Origin: Salinispirillum marinum
GTDB taxonomy: Bacteria > Pseudomonadota > Gammaproteobacteria > Pseudomonadales > Natronospirillaceae
Strand: one strand, 5' to 3'
Length of the DNA: 64,000 nt
Assembly (NCBI RefSeq): GCF_042651565.1
Contig: NZ_JBHSDF010000003.1
Part shown: positions 25,483 through 33,404 of the stretch, in pieces
Numbering within the stretch: position 1 is the stretch's first letter
Layout of the letters: the number at the start of each line of letters is the position of its first letter
Translations under genes and position numbers: made by a program
Notes under the pieces: generated by a model
Databases searched by the model: none
The model's input: the letters and a program-made list of their open reading frames with translations, nothing else
Told to the model about the DNA's origin: nothing

Positions 25483-26559
25483 TTAGAGGGTGTTCACGTT
25501 GTTGAGTTCAGTGAATGCCTGTTCCAACCGTTTGATCATGCCAGTTTGGCCCTCGCGCAACCATACCCGTGGGTCGTAGTATTTCTTGTTCGGCTTGTCG
25601 TCGCCTTCCGGGTTACCGATCTGACCTTGCAAGTACGCTTTCTTGCTTTCGTAGTAGGAACGCACACCATCCCACGTTGCCCATTGGGTGTCGGTGTCGA
25701 TGTTCATTTTAATCACACCGTAGCTGATGGATTCTTTGATTTCGGCGGCAGTAGAACCTGAACCACCGTGGAACACAAAGTTCAGCGACTTGGCCGGTAG
25801 ATCGAATTTTTCTGACACGTATTTTTGCGAGTTGTCCAAAATCACCGGTGTCAATTTCACATTGCCAGGCTTGTACACGCCGTGCACGTTACCGAACGAC
25901 GCAGCAATGGTGAAACGCGGACTGACTTTGATCAACTGCTCGTAAGCGTAGGCCACATCTTCCGGTTGAGTATACAGTTCGGAGCTGTCGATGCCGGTGT
26001 TATCTACGCCGTCTTCTTCACCGCCGGTTACGCCCAATTCAATTTCCAACGTCATGCCCATTTTGTCCATGCGCGCTAAATATTCTGCACAGATGGCGAT
26101 ATTTTCTTCGAGGCTTTCTTCGGACAAGTCGATCATGTGCGAACTGAACAACGGCTTACCAGTGGCCGCGAAATGTTCTTCGCTGGCGGCCAACAATCCA
26201 TCAATCCACGGCAGCAATTTTTTTGCGGCGTGGTCGGTGTGTAAAATCACTGGCACGCCATAGGCTGCTGCTACCGCATGAACGTGTTTGGCACCGGAAA
26301 TAGCACCAATGATTTGCGCTTCGTGGCCGTCCATTTTCAAGCCTTTACCGGCCACAAACGCCGCACCGCCGTGAGAGAATTGGATAACAACGGGCGCTTT
26401 TACATTGGCCGCCGCTTCCAAGACCGCATTGATGGAGTCTGTGCCCACCACGTTAACGGCGGGCAAGGCGAATTTCTGTTGTTTGGCGATTTCGAAAACT
26501 TTCTGTACGTCATCACCGGTGATTACGCCGGGTTTAACGACTTCTAATAATTGCGTCAT
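25483..26559 (-). CDS. fba: class II fructose-bisphosphate aldolase
   Basis: 358 residues, matching the Escherichia coli class II enzyme. Zinc-binding HTDHAA, the ELGVTGGEEDGV stretch, HGVYKPGNV and FHGGSGS active-site motifs are all present. It cleaves fructose-1,6-bisphosphate to two triose phosphates in glycolysis and works backwards in gluconeogenesis. It stands about 106 bp downstream of pgk in the common pgk-fba order. An inverted repeat (GGCCTGTG/CACAGGCC, 26622-26655) lies in the gap and may slow or attenuate readthrough. Confidence 0.97.
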   Translation of the reverse strand: MTQLLEVVKPGVITGDDVQKVFEIAKQQKFALPAVNVVGTDSINAVLEAAANVKAPVVIQFSHGGAAFVAGKGLKMDGHEAQIIGAISGAKHVHAVAAAYGVPVILHTDHAAKKLLPWIDGLLAASEEHFAATGKPLFSSHMIDLSEESLEENIAICAEYLARMDKMGMTLEIELGVTGGEEDGVDNTGIDSSELYTQPEDVAYAYEQLIKVSPRFTIAASFGNVHGVYKPGNVKLTPVILDNSQKYVSEKFDLPAKSLNFVFHGGSGSTAAEIKESISYGVIKMNIDTDTQWATWDGVRSYYESKKAYLQGQIGNPEGDDKPNKKYYDPRVWLREGQTGMIKRLEQAFTELNNVNTL

Positions 26560-26665
26560 GATTATGTCCTGTTCTCTCTGCGTTTTGCGCGATTGTCGGA
26601 GCCTGCATGGCAGGGCTTAGCGGCCTGTGTTGCGAAGCGCAGTATAGCACAGGCCTGTTTCGGTT

Positions 26666-27847
26666 TTATTGCGCCTTGGCGCGCTCTTCCAGAATGGCTA
26701 CGGCGGGCAATGTTTTGCCTTCCACAAATTCCAGGAACGCTCCACCACCGGTGGAAATGTACGAAATTTGATCGGCCAGATCGTATTTGTCAATCGCCGC
26801 CAAGGTGTCACCGCCACCGGCAATGGAAAAGGCATCACTTGCTGCAATAGCCCGTGCAATGGTTTCGGTGCCTTTGCCAAAGGCATCAAACTCGAACACA
26901 CCCACCGGGCCATTCCAGATGATGGTTTTGGCATTCTTCAGAATTTCGGCCACTTTCGCGGCAGTGCGTGGGCCGTAGTCAATGATTTCTTCATTGTCGG
27001 CCACCTGATCCAACTCTTTCTCCAACACGGGCGCATCATGACGCCATTCATTGAAGCGCAGCGTGGTGGTGCGGCAGTCTTCGACAGAAATCACTTCGGT
27101 TTTGGCGCGAATGCGGTTGGCTTCACCGATCAAGTCTGGCTCGTGCAATGACTGGCCAACGTTGTGACCGGAAGCCGCCACAAAGGTGTTGGAAATACCA
27201 CCACCGACCACCAAGATGTCGCACTTCTCAGACAGCGCTTCGAGTACGGTCAACTTGGTGGAAACTTTAGAACCGCCGACAATAGCCACCATCGGGCGGG
27301 CGGGCTCTTTCAAGGCTTTTGCTAACGCTTCCAGTTCGGCGGCCAACAATGGGCCTGCGGCAGCTATGGGGGCATATTTCGCTACACCATGCGTTGACGC
27401 TTGCGCGCGGTGCGCAGTACCAAAGGCATCCATCACGAACACATCGCACAATTTAGCCATTTTCTGCGCCAAAGCGTCGTCGTTTTTACCTTCGCCTTTA
27501 TTGAACCGCACGTTATCGAGCAGCACGAGGTTATGTGACCCCATATCCACGCCATCGACCCAATCACGGATCAACGGTACATCAAAACCCAACAATTTGC
27601 TCAAGTGCGCCGCTACAGGTGCCAGTGAAGACTTTTCATCGAACACACCTTCTTCCGGGCGGCCAAGATGTGAGGTCACCATGACCTTGGCGCCTTTTTC
27701 TAACGCCAGTTTAATGGTGGGAACGGAAGCGGTAATGCGTTGGTCGGAGGTAATGTTACCCTTATCATCGAAAGGGACATTCAGATCTTGACGGATCAGC
27801 ACACGCTTACCGGCCAAGTCCAGATCGCTCATTTTGATTACGGACAT
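26666..27847 (-). CDS. pgk: phosphoglycerate kinase
   Basis: 393 residues; start MSVIKMSDLDLAGKRVLIRQDLN agrees with Escherichia coli Pgk and has GAGGG upstream. N-domain substrate site RQDLNVP, SHLGRP, and C-domain nucleotide site VGGSKVSTK, WNGPVGVFE and ISTGGGAFLEF are intact. It makes ATP from 1,3-bisphosphoglycerate. Usual pgk-fba pairing; no gapA or epd gene is present upstream. The 253-bp region to bfd holds its promoter and the divergent bfd promoter. Confidence 0.97.
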   Translation of the reverse strand: MSVIKMSDLDLAGKRVLIRQDLNVPFDDKGNITSDQRITASVPTIKLALEKGAKVMVTSHLGRPEEGVFDEKSSLAPVAAHLSKLLGFDVPLIRDWVDGVDMGSHNLVLLDNVRFNKGEGKNDDALAQKMAKLCDVFVMDAFGTAHRAQASTHGVAKYAPIAAAGPLLAAELEALAKALKEPARPMVAIVGGSKVSTKLTVLEALSEKCDILVVGGGISNTFVAASGHNVGQSLHEPDLIGEANRIRAKTEVISVEDCRTTTLRFNEWRHDAPVLEKELDQVADNEEIIDYGPRTAAKVAEILKNAKTIIWNGPVGVFEFDAFGKGTETIARAIAASDAFSIAGGGDTLAAIDKYDLADQISYISTGGGAFLEFVEGKTLPAVAILEERAKAQ

Positions 27848-28042
27848 GCAGATTTCCCTCGGTCATGGTGAAAACTGCGATGTATTCTACGTGGTGAAAG
27901 ATAAAATCGCATCCATTTTGTAGTAATCTTTCATTTTTTCCCAATAAACATATCAAACCAGCCATATGATTAGGCCGCATGGACCATTTCTGAAGGTTTA
28001 TTACAAAATATTCAAGGTTTCGTAATGCGACCCTAAAAACCT

Positions 28043-28080
28043 TTGACAATCGTTACTATTTAGGAATAATTCGCATTATC
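28043..28080 (+). promoter_or_regulatory. bfd promoter with overlapping Fur-like box
   Basis: A -35 TTGACA (28043) and a -10-like ATAATT (28066) 17 bp apart. Over the -10, 28062-28080 reads in reverse GATAATGCGAATTATTCCT, which matches about 13 of 19 positions of the Fur consensus. This fits iron-repressed transcription of bfd, known in Escherichia coli, but the match is imperfect. Confidence 0.55.
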
Positions 28081-28100
28081 AGCCTGATGGGAGCCACTAC

Positions 28101-28298
28101 ATGTACGTCTGCATTTGCAAAGGCATTACCGAACGCCAAATAGAAGAGACCATTGTCTCCGGCGCGGCACATGATCTGCGTGATGTTCGCAACGTATTGG
28201 GTGTAGCCACCGTATGTGGAAAATGTGCTTGCCACGCGCGCGCTGTCGTTCAAGAAACACACCAGAAAATCGGCTTTTGGACGCCCAATGCCGCGTAA
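28101..28298 (+). CDS. bfd: bacterioferritin-associated ferredoxin Bfd
   Basis: 65 residues with the four [2Fe-2S] cysteines at Cys4, Cys6, Cys39 and Cys42 (YVCICKG, TVCGKC). Bfd binds bacterioferritin near the heme and passes electrons that mobilise stored iron. It stands just upstream of two bfr genes, 99 bp away, with GGGAG before its start. Regulation by Fur is suggested by the box over its promoter. Confidence 0.95.
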   Translation: MYVCICKGITERQIEETIVSGAAHDLRDVRNVLGVATVCGKCACHARAVVQETHQKIGFWTPNAA

Positions 28299-28397
28299 AG
28301 CGCCGCGCCCGAGCTGGGCATCTTTACGCACAGTCATTCGCCAAACCACCCATGATCTTCTATAGTTCTCTTGGTTTTTTACCTTCGAGGACGTGCC

Positions 28398-28868
28398 GTG
28401 AAAGCCGATAGCCACATTATCACTGCCCTAAACGCTGTACTGGCCAACGAATTAGTGGCCATCAATCAAACCTTCTTGCACGCCCGTATGTGCCGCAATT
28501 CAGGCTTCACTGTATTGAACGACCGCTTTTATCATGAGTCGATCCATGCCATGAAGCGCGCCGACAAGTTAATGGAACGCATTCTGTTTCTCGAAGGCTT
28601 ACCCAACGTGCAGCACTTGGGTCGCTTACGCATCGGTGAAAACCCAGTGGAAATGCTGCAGTGCGATCATCAACTTTACAGCGGCATGTTGTCCGAGCTT
28701 CGTCAGGCCATTGCGACTTGCGAAAGCAAACAAGATTACGTAAGCCGAGACGAACTGACTGAGCTGCTTGAAGCCGAAGAAGAATACCTCGATTGGTTAG
28801 AAACCCAGCAAGACTTAGTGCAATCCCTCGGGCAAGAAAACTATCTCCAGTCCATGGCATTTTCATAG
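28398..28868 (+). CDS. bfr: bacterioferritin subunit with heme ligand but no ferroxidase centre
   Basis: 156 residues from GTG 28398 (GAGG upstream). Aligned on Escherichia coli Bfr numbering it keeps Glu18, Glu127 and the heme ligand Met52, but the ferroxidase ligands are replaced: Glu51 to Ala, His54 to Arg, Glu94 to Tyr, His130 to Tyr. It should bind heme in a 24-mer shell yet not oxidise iron. The following gene has the opposite pattern, so the two subunits probably form a heteropolymer, as bacterioferritins of Neisseria and Pseudomonas putida are known to do. The shell also serves as Bfd's partner through its heme. Confidence 0.93.
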   Translation: MKADSHIITALNAVLANELVAINQTFLHARMCRNSGFTVLNDRFYHESIHAMKRADKLMERILFLEGLPNVQHLGRLRIGENPVEMLQCDHQLYSGMLSELRQAIATCESKQDYVSRDELTELLEAEEEYLDWLETQQDLVQSLGQENYLQSMAFS

Positions 28869-28877
28869 GAGCCACCC

Positions 28878-29345
28878 ATGCAAGGTAATTCAAATATCAT
28901 CCAAACCCTGAATGACTTGCTGGCTTTTGAGTTGGCATCCATCGATCAATACTTCATCCACAGCCAGATGTACGACAACTGGGGCTACCATAAGCTGTTC
29001 GAGCGCATAGACCATGAACGCCAGGACGAAACGGGTCATGCCACGCTTTTGATTGCGCGCATCTTGTTTCTGGAAGGTACCCCGAACGTGGTGCAGCGCG
29101 CACCCCTGCGTTTAGGTGACACCGTGCCCACCATGCTCGCCGCCGACCTGCAAACCGAGTATGACGTTGCCGCCGCGCTGAAAACCAGCATCGCGCTGTG
29201 CGAACGCGAGCAAGACTATGTTACCCGCGACATTCTGCTAAAACTGCTGGATGACACCGAACGCGACCATGCGCACTGGCTGGAACAACAACTTGGGTTG
29301 ATCAAAGCTATAGGCTTGGAGAATTATTTGCAGTCGCAGTGCTAA
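28878..29345 (+). CDS. bfr: bacterioferritin subunit with ferroxidase centre but no heme methionine
   Basis: 155 residues, 9 bp after the first bfr gene, GGAG upstream. Ferroxidase ligands Glu18, Glu51, His54, Glu94, Glu127 and His130 are all conserved (Glu127 and His130 after a one-residue insertion in DDTERDHAHW), but heme ligand Met52 is Thr. It should oxidise and store iron as ferrihydrite, while heme is supplied by the neighbouring subunit. Co-expression with bfd and the other subunit is likely. Confidence 0.93.
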   Translation: MQGNSNIIQTLNDLLAFELASIDQYFIHSQMYDNWGYHKLFERIDHERQDETGHATLLIARILFLEGTPNVVQRAPLRLGDTVPTMLAADLQTEYDVAAALKTSIALCEREQDYVTRDILLKLLDDTERDHAHWLEQQLGLIKAIGLENYLQSQC

Positions 29346-29376
29346 GGCAGCTAATACGTCATTTATCGGAGGGTAT

Positions 29377-30858
29377 TCACTGTGCGATCAGTGCTCGCCA
29401 ACTCGCTGGCAGCGCCGAGATAGGGTACACATAGCCTAACTTGCCGCTGTCCGTTCCGACGGTTTCCGTAGGAATACCCACTAATTCGAAATCGGTATTC
29501 AACGCTGCGCCGCCGGAGTTACCGGCCGAAAACTCGGCGTCGGTTTTAATCACGGCACCGTATTCGTCCGCTTCAAACCCCGACACATAGCCGCGCGTAA
29601 AGCTCACCGTGCCACGCGCCCAGCGGCCACCTACCCATGGGTAACCGATGGTGATGAGGTCATCACCAATACGCAGTGCCGAGTCGTCGCCAATAGGAAT
29701 AAAAGGTAGCGGTAAATAGCGCGCCAAGGGTTCGCTATATAAGGTAGCGCGAACTTTGAGCAGCGCCATGTCGCGCTCGGGCGCAGCATCTACAAGGTCG
29801 GCATAAAACAGCTCGCGCGTTGGCAAACGATGATCCAGACTCATCCCCAACAAAATATCCCCGCCTTCTTCCATATACTCTTCGATCACATGATGGTTGG
29901 TTAACACGTATCCGTCCGGCGACACCAATGTACCAGAACCCACGGAGTATCCGGCACGAACTTCCACCGTTGCCAATAGACTCGTCGGTAACCCCGGCTC
30001 GGTAACCGGCAACGATATTTGCGGATCCAAGGCCTGTGGTGGTTCGGCATCCCAACTGAGCCATAAGCCAAACTCAATGTCGCGCTGACGCTCTAATAAG
30101 TCCGCCACGGCCACATAATAGGTACCCGCCCGTAAAGGCGGCGAGCTGTCCTGAGTGATGATCAACTTTTCTTGTGCGCGCATCGTATCAGCGTGCCATT
30201 GACTCCGCTCGATGTCTGCGGAGGGCTGGTCGGCAAAAACAAACAGATCGAGGTCGCTGAAGGTATCCACCACATCTATCCGTAATGCCTCAGCGGCGGC
30301 GGGAACCTCTACACGGTAGTAAGCAATCATCCCGGCTTGGCGTTTCAGATGACCCTGAGCAGGTACATTGGCAGGTAGCCGATCCGGTTCACCAAGGGTG
30401 GCTTGTTGCCATTCTAACGTGAAGGGAATGGTCGTCACCAGGTTGCCATCTGAACCCACCGGGGCGTCGTCAAACGGATAATAAACCTCCAGCGAATAGG
30501 TGCCACCCGTCAGCTCCGGTACATCCAGTCTAATGACCTGCAAGGTTTCTGACGCGCGGTAGCTGTCGGCCAACGCGATCTGCTCACCGTGGGCATTGTA
30601 CAACGCCAGATCGATATCAAAATCCTGCGCCGTCAGTGTGGCTTCAAAGGCCAGAATATCGTCTGCCAACGCAACGCGATAACGCTCCGTGCCATTGGAC
30701 CGACCACCCAGACGCAACACACTCTCGACCATGGTATTGGCGGGTAGGGCTTTTTGACCTTTGACGGACGTTTGGGCATGTATCAAGGGCGACAGCAGCA
30801 AGCTGCCTACGACCATTAACCCGCTAACGGCTTTTACGTTAACCCACGCCTGCAACAT
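29377..30858 (-). CDS. secreted trypsin-like serine protease with N-terminal PPC-type domains
   Basis: 493 residues from the ATG at 30858, preferred over 30876 because GGAG lies 9 nt upstream; both keep the signal peptide (VSGLMVVGSLLLSPLIHAQ). Two beta-sandwich regions of pre-peptidase type (about 35-150 and 165-270) come first: DFDIDLALYNAHGEQI and FSDLDLFVFADQPS are their core strands. The S1 protease domain carries the triad His in TNHHV, Asp in DMALLKV and Ser in SAGNSGGA. No PDZ domain follows, so it is unlike DegP. Substrate unknown; exported by Sec. Confidence 0.85.
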   Translation of the reverse strand: MLQAWVNVKAVSGLMVVGSLLLSPLIHAQTSVKGQKALPANTMVESVLRLGGRSNGTERYRVALADDILAFEATLTAQDFDIDLALYNAHGEQIALADSYRASETLQVIRLDVPELTGGTYSLEVYYPFDDAPVGSDGNLVTTIPFTLEWQQATLGEPDRLPANVPAQGHLKRQAGMIAYYRVEVPAAAEALRIDVVDTFSDLDLFVFADQPSADIERSQWHADTMRAQEKLIITQDSSPPLRAGTYYVAVADLLERQRDIEFGLWLSWDAEPPQALDPQISLPVTEPGLPTSLLATVEVRAGYSVGSGTLVSPDGYVLTNHHVIEEYMEEGGDILLGMSLDHRLPTRELFYADLVDAAPERDMALLKVRATLYSEPLARYLPLPFIPIGDDSALRIGDDLITIGYPWVGGRWARGTVSFTRGYVSGFEADEYGAVIKTDAEFSAGNSGGAALNTDFELVGIPTETVGTDSGKLGYVYPISALPASWRALIAQ

Positions 30859-31054
30859 CCTGCTCTGCTCCTGCATTCTTCTGCAACAAGAATAACGAAA
30901 TTATTTGCGCAGCGCATTCTTACTCTGTGCCTGAAAATAGCAGATTCGACTACGCCCAAAGGCAGTTTTGTGCTTAAATATCGCCCCATTCCAAGCGGCC
31001 AATAACATGGCCCTGAACCTCCAGACAACTTCCTCGGTAAGGGCACGGCACGCT

Positions 31055-31705
31055 ATGCGGGAACCAGTACTCATCGGCATTGCGGGCGCTTCAGGCTCCG
31101 GCAAAACCACCTTAACCAATCAATTAGTCACCCGCATTCGCGAGGAACTGCCCAACCACAGCGTGGCGGTTATGCGGGAAGATTATTACTATTTGGATCA
31201 GACGGATGTGCCCATGGCGATCCGTGAACAAACCAATTACGATGACCCGGCGGCTCTGGAGCATGGCTTGATGCTGGAGCATCTACGAACGTTGCGCAAA
31301 CGACGCAGCGTGCACGTACCGCAATACGACTATGCGGTACACAACCGGAAACCGGAAATGCGGAATTTAGGCCCGGCAGACTTGATCGTAGTGGAAGGCT
31401 TGTTCATTCTGCATTGTCGTGACATTGCTAACTTGATGGATCTTAAAGTCTACGTGGACACCCCCTTGGATATGTGCTTGGCACGCCGGTTGACGCGGGA
31501 CATCAATGAACGCGGCCGGACGCCTGACAGCGTTGTGGCGCAATACCTGAAAACGGTGCGCCCCGGCTATAAGTCCTTCGTTGAGCCCAGTAAAGGGTTT
31601 TCAGACATCATTATTCCGGCCATGCTGCCCAACCCGCGCGCCGTGGATGTGCTATCGGCACAACTGCATCACGCCCTCACTCAACCGTTCATCACTGGAG
31701 CCTGA
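31055..31705 (+). CDS. udk: uridine kinase
   Basis: 216 residues from ATG 31055, where the protein begins MREPVLIGIAGASGSGKTT as other uridine kinases do; in-frame codons upstream are probably leader. Walker A GASGSGKT is at 11-18 and the phosphate-acceptor loop contains REDYYY and YDDPAAL. It phosphorylates uridine and cytidine in pyrimidine salvage. It leads a tight udk-lgt-thyA series, 4 bp from lgt. Confidence 0.93.
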   Translation: MREPVLIGIAGASGSGKTTLTNQLVTRIREELPNHSVAVMREDYYYLDQTDVPMAIREQTNYDDPAALEHGLMLEHLRTLRKRRSVHVPQYDYAVHNRKPEMRNLGPADLIVVEGLFILHCRDIANLMDLKVYVDTPLDMCLARRLTRDINERGRTPDSVVAQYLKTVRPGYKSFVEPSKGFSDIIIPAMLPNPRAVDVLSAQLHHALTQPFITGA

Positions 31706-31709
31706 ACCG

Positions 31710-32561
31710 ATGCCATGGACGCATGACCTCAACCCTGTTCTATTAAGCTTTGGCCCGATTTCCATTTATTGGTATGGCCTGAGTTATGTGGTGGCGTTCT
31801 TTGCTGGCCTGTATCTAGGTCGTTGGCGCGCCCAACACCAAACATGGCGTGGCTGGACACCGGACATGGTGAGCGACATGCTGACCTATGTCATCATCGG
31901 CACGTTGCTGGGTGGACGCCTTGGCTACATCTTGTTCTACCAATTCGACGCCTGGCTGAACGACCCCCTCATGTTGGTGCGCATCTGGCAGGGCGGCATG
32001 TCATTCCACGGCGGGTTTATTGGCGTTTCCACCGCGCTGCTACTTTTTGCGCGCAAATACGGCAAATCGTATTGGCAGGTGACCGACTTCATTGCACCTC
32101 TGGTGCCGCTGGGTATTGCGGCTGTGCGCATGGGTAATTTTATGAACGGTGAACTGTGGGGCCGTCCGTCCGATGTTGCCTGGGCGATGATTTTCCCAAA
32201 CGCCCCCGATGCGTTAGCACGCCACCCGTCGCAACTCTATCAAGCTGCGGGTGAAGGCCTTTTATTGTTTATCTTACTGTGGTGGTTCAGCCATTCACCA
32301 CGGCCTCGCTTTGCGGTCACTGGCTTTTTCCTAACGGGCTATGGATTCTTCCGCTCGGTGGCTGAGTTTTTCCGCCAACCGGACGGTCACATCGGTTACC
32401 TCTTGGGTACCGACTGGCTCACCATGGGTATATTGCTGTCGCAACCCATGTTGGTTCTGGGCGTCGCCTTCTTAATGATGGCCTATCAAAAGAAGATTAA
32501 TGACACCCAATCGCCAACCACACCGAAAGCCAACAAAAAGTCTGGGAAAACACGGACATGA
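31710..32561 (+). CDS. lgt: prolipoprotein diacylglyceryl transferase
   Basis: 283 residues with seven membrane segments. The catalytic MSFHGGFIG motif and the RMGNFMNGELWG region mark Lgt. It transfers diacylglycerol from phosphatidylglycerol to the lipobox cysteine of prolipoproteins, such as those at 16-18 kb in this window. The ATG at 31710 follows the udk stop by 4 bp with TGGAG upstream; its stop overlaps thyA by 4 bp. The C-terminal tail is rich in Lys, Thr and Ser and looks cytoplasmic. Confidence 0.96.
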   Translation: MPWTHDLNPVLLSFGPISIYWYGLSYVVAFFAGLYLGRWRAQHQTWRGWTPDMVSDMLTYVIIGTLLGGRLGYILFYQFDAWLNDPLMLVRIWQGGMSFHGGFIGVSTALLLFARKYGKSYWQVTDFIAPLVPLGIAAVRMGNFMNGELWGRPSDVAWAMIFPNAPDALARHPSQLYQAAGEGLLLFILLWWFSHSPRPRFAVTGFFLTGYGFFRSVAEFFRQPDGHIGYLLGTDWLTMGILLSQPMLVLGVAFLMMAYQKKINDTQSPTTPKANKKSGKTRT

Positions 32562-33352
32562 AACAATATCTAGACCTGATTCGACACATTAAGGCCAACG
32601 GCAACCATAAAACCGACCGAACCGGCACCGGCACGCAAAGTGTCTTCGGTTATCAGATGCGGTTTAATCTGCAAGATGGCTTTCCCGTGATCACCACCAA
32701 GAAAGTGCATTTACGCTCAATCATCTACGAACTGCTGTGGTTTCTGAACGGCGATACCAACGTGAAGTACCTGCAGGACAACGGCGTATCCATTTGGAAT
32801 GAATGGGCTGATGAGAACGGTGATTTAGGGCCGGTATATGGCAAGCAATGGCGTTCTTGGCTTACCCCATCGGGTGAAACTATTGACCAAATCAGTCAGG
32901 TGATGCAGCAAATAACGCAAAATCCGGATTCACGACGCATGCTGGTGGTGGCCTACAACCCGGCGGACGTCAACCAAATGGCGTTGCCCCCCTGCCATTC
33001 ACTGTTTCAGTTTTACGTCGCGGATGGGAAGCTGAGCTGCCAGCTCTATCAGCGCAGTTGTGATGTATTTCTCGGCTTGCCGTTTAACATTGCCAGTTAT
33101 GCCCTGCTCACGCATATGATGGCACAACAGGCGGGCTTGGACGTCGGTGACTTTGTATGGTCAGGCGGCGATGTTCATATTTATAACAACCACCAAGAAC
33201 AAACCGATTTGCAACTGACGCGTGAACCCTTTCCACTGCCACGCTTGCACATTAAACGCAAACCGGACAGTCTGTTTGACTATCGTTTTGAAGATTTTGA
33301 ACTGGTGGGCTACCAAGCGCACCCGCACATAAAGGGCGCGGTGGCCGTGTAA
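32558..33352 (+). CDS. thyA: thymidylate synthase
   Basis: 264 residues, the Escherichia coli length. Catalytic cysteine in LPPCHSLFQFYV, the RSCDVFLGLPFN signature and the C-terminal IKGAVAV are present. It methylates dUMP to dTMP with methylene-tetrahydrofolate. The lgt-thyA order is widespread in gammaproteobacteria. A stem (GTGGCCG/CGGCCAC, about 33342-33360) spans its stop codon. Confidence 0.97.
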   Translation: MKQYLDLIRHIKANGNHKTDRTGTGTQSVFGYQMRFNLQDGFPVITTKKVHLRSIIYELLWFLNGDTNVKYLQDNGVSIWNEWADENGDLGPVYGKQWRSWLTPSGETIDQISQVMQQITQNPDSRRMLVVAYNPADVNQMALPPCHSLFQFYVADGKLSCQLYQRSCDVFLGLPFNIASYALLTHMMAQQAGLDVGDFVWSGGDVHIYNNHQEQTDLQLTREPFPLPRLHIKRKPDSLFDYRFEDFELVGYQAHPHIKGAVAV

Positions 33353-33404
33353 CCGGCCACGGCATGTTTGCACCACCCACGCGACCAATATTGGACACCC
33401 ATTC

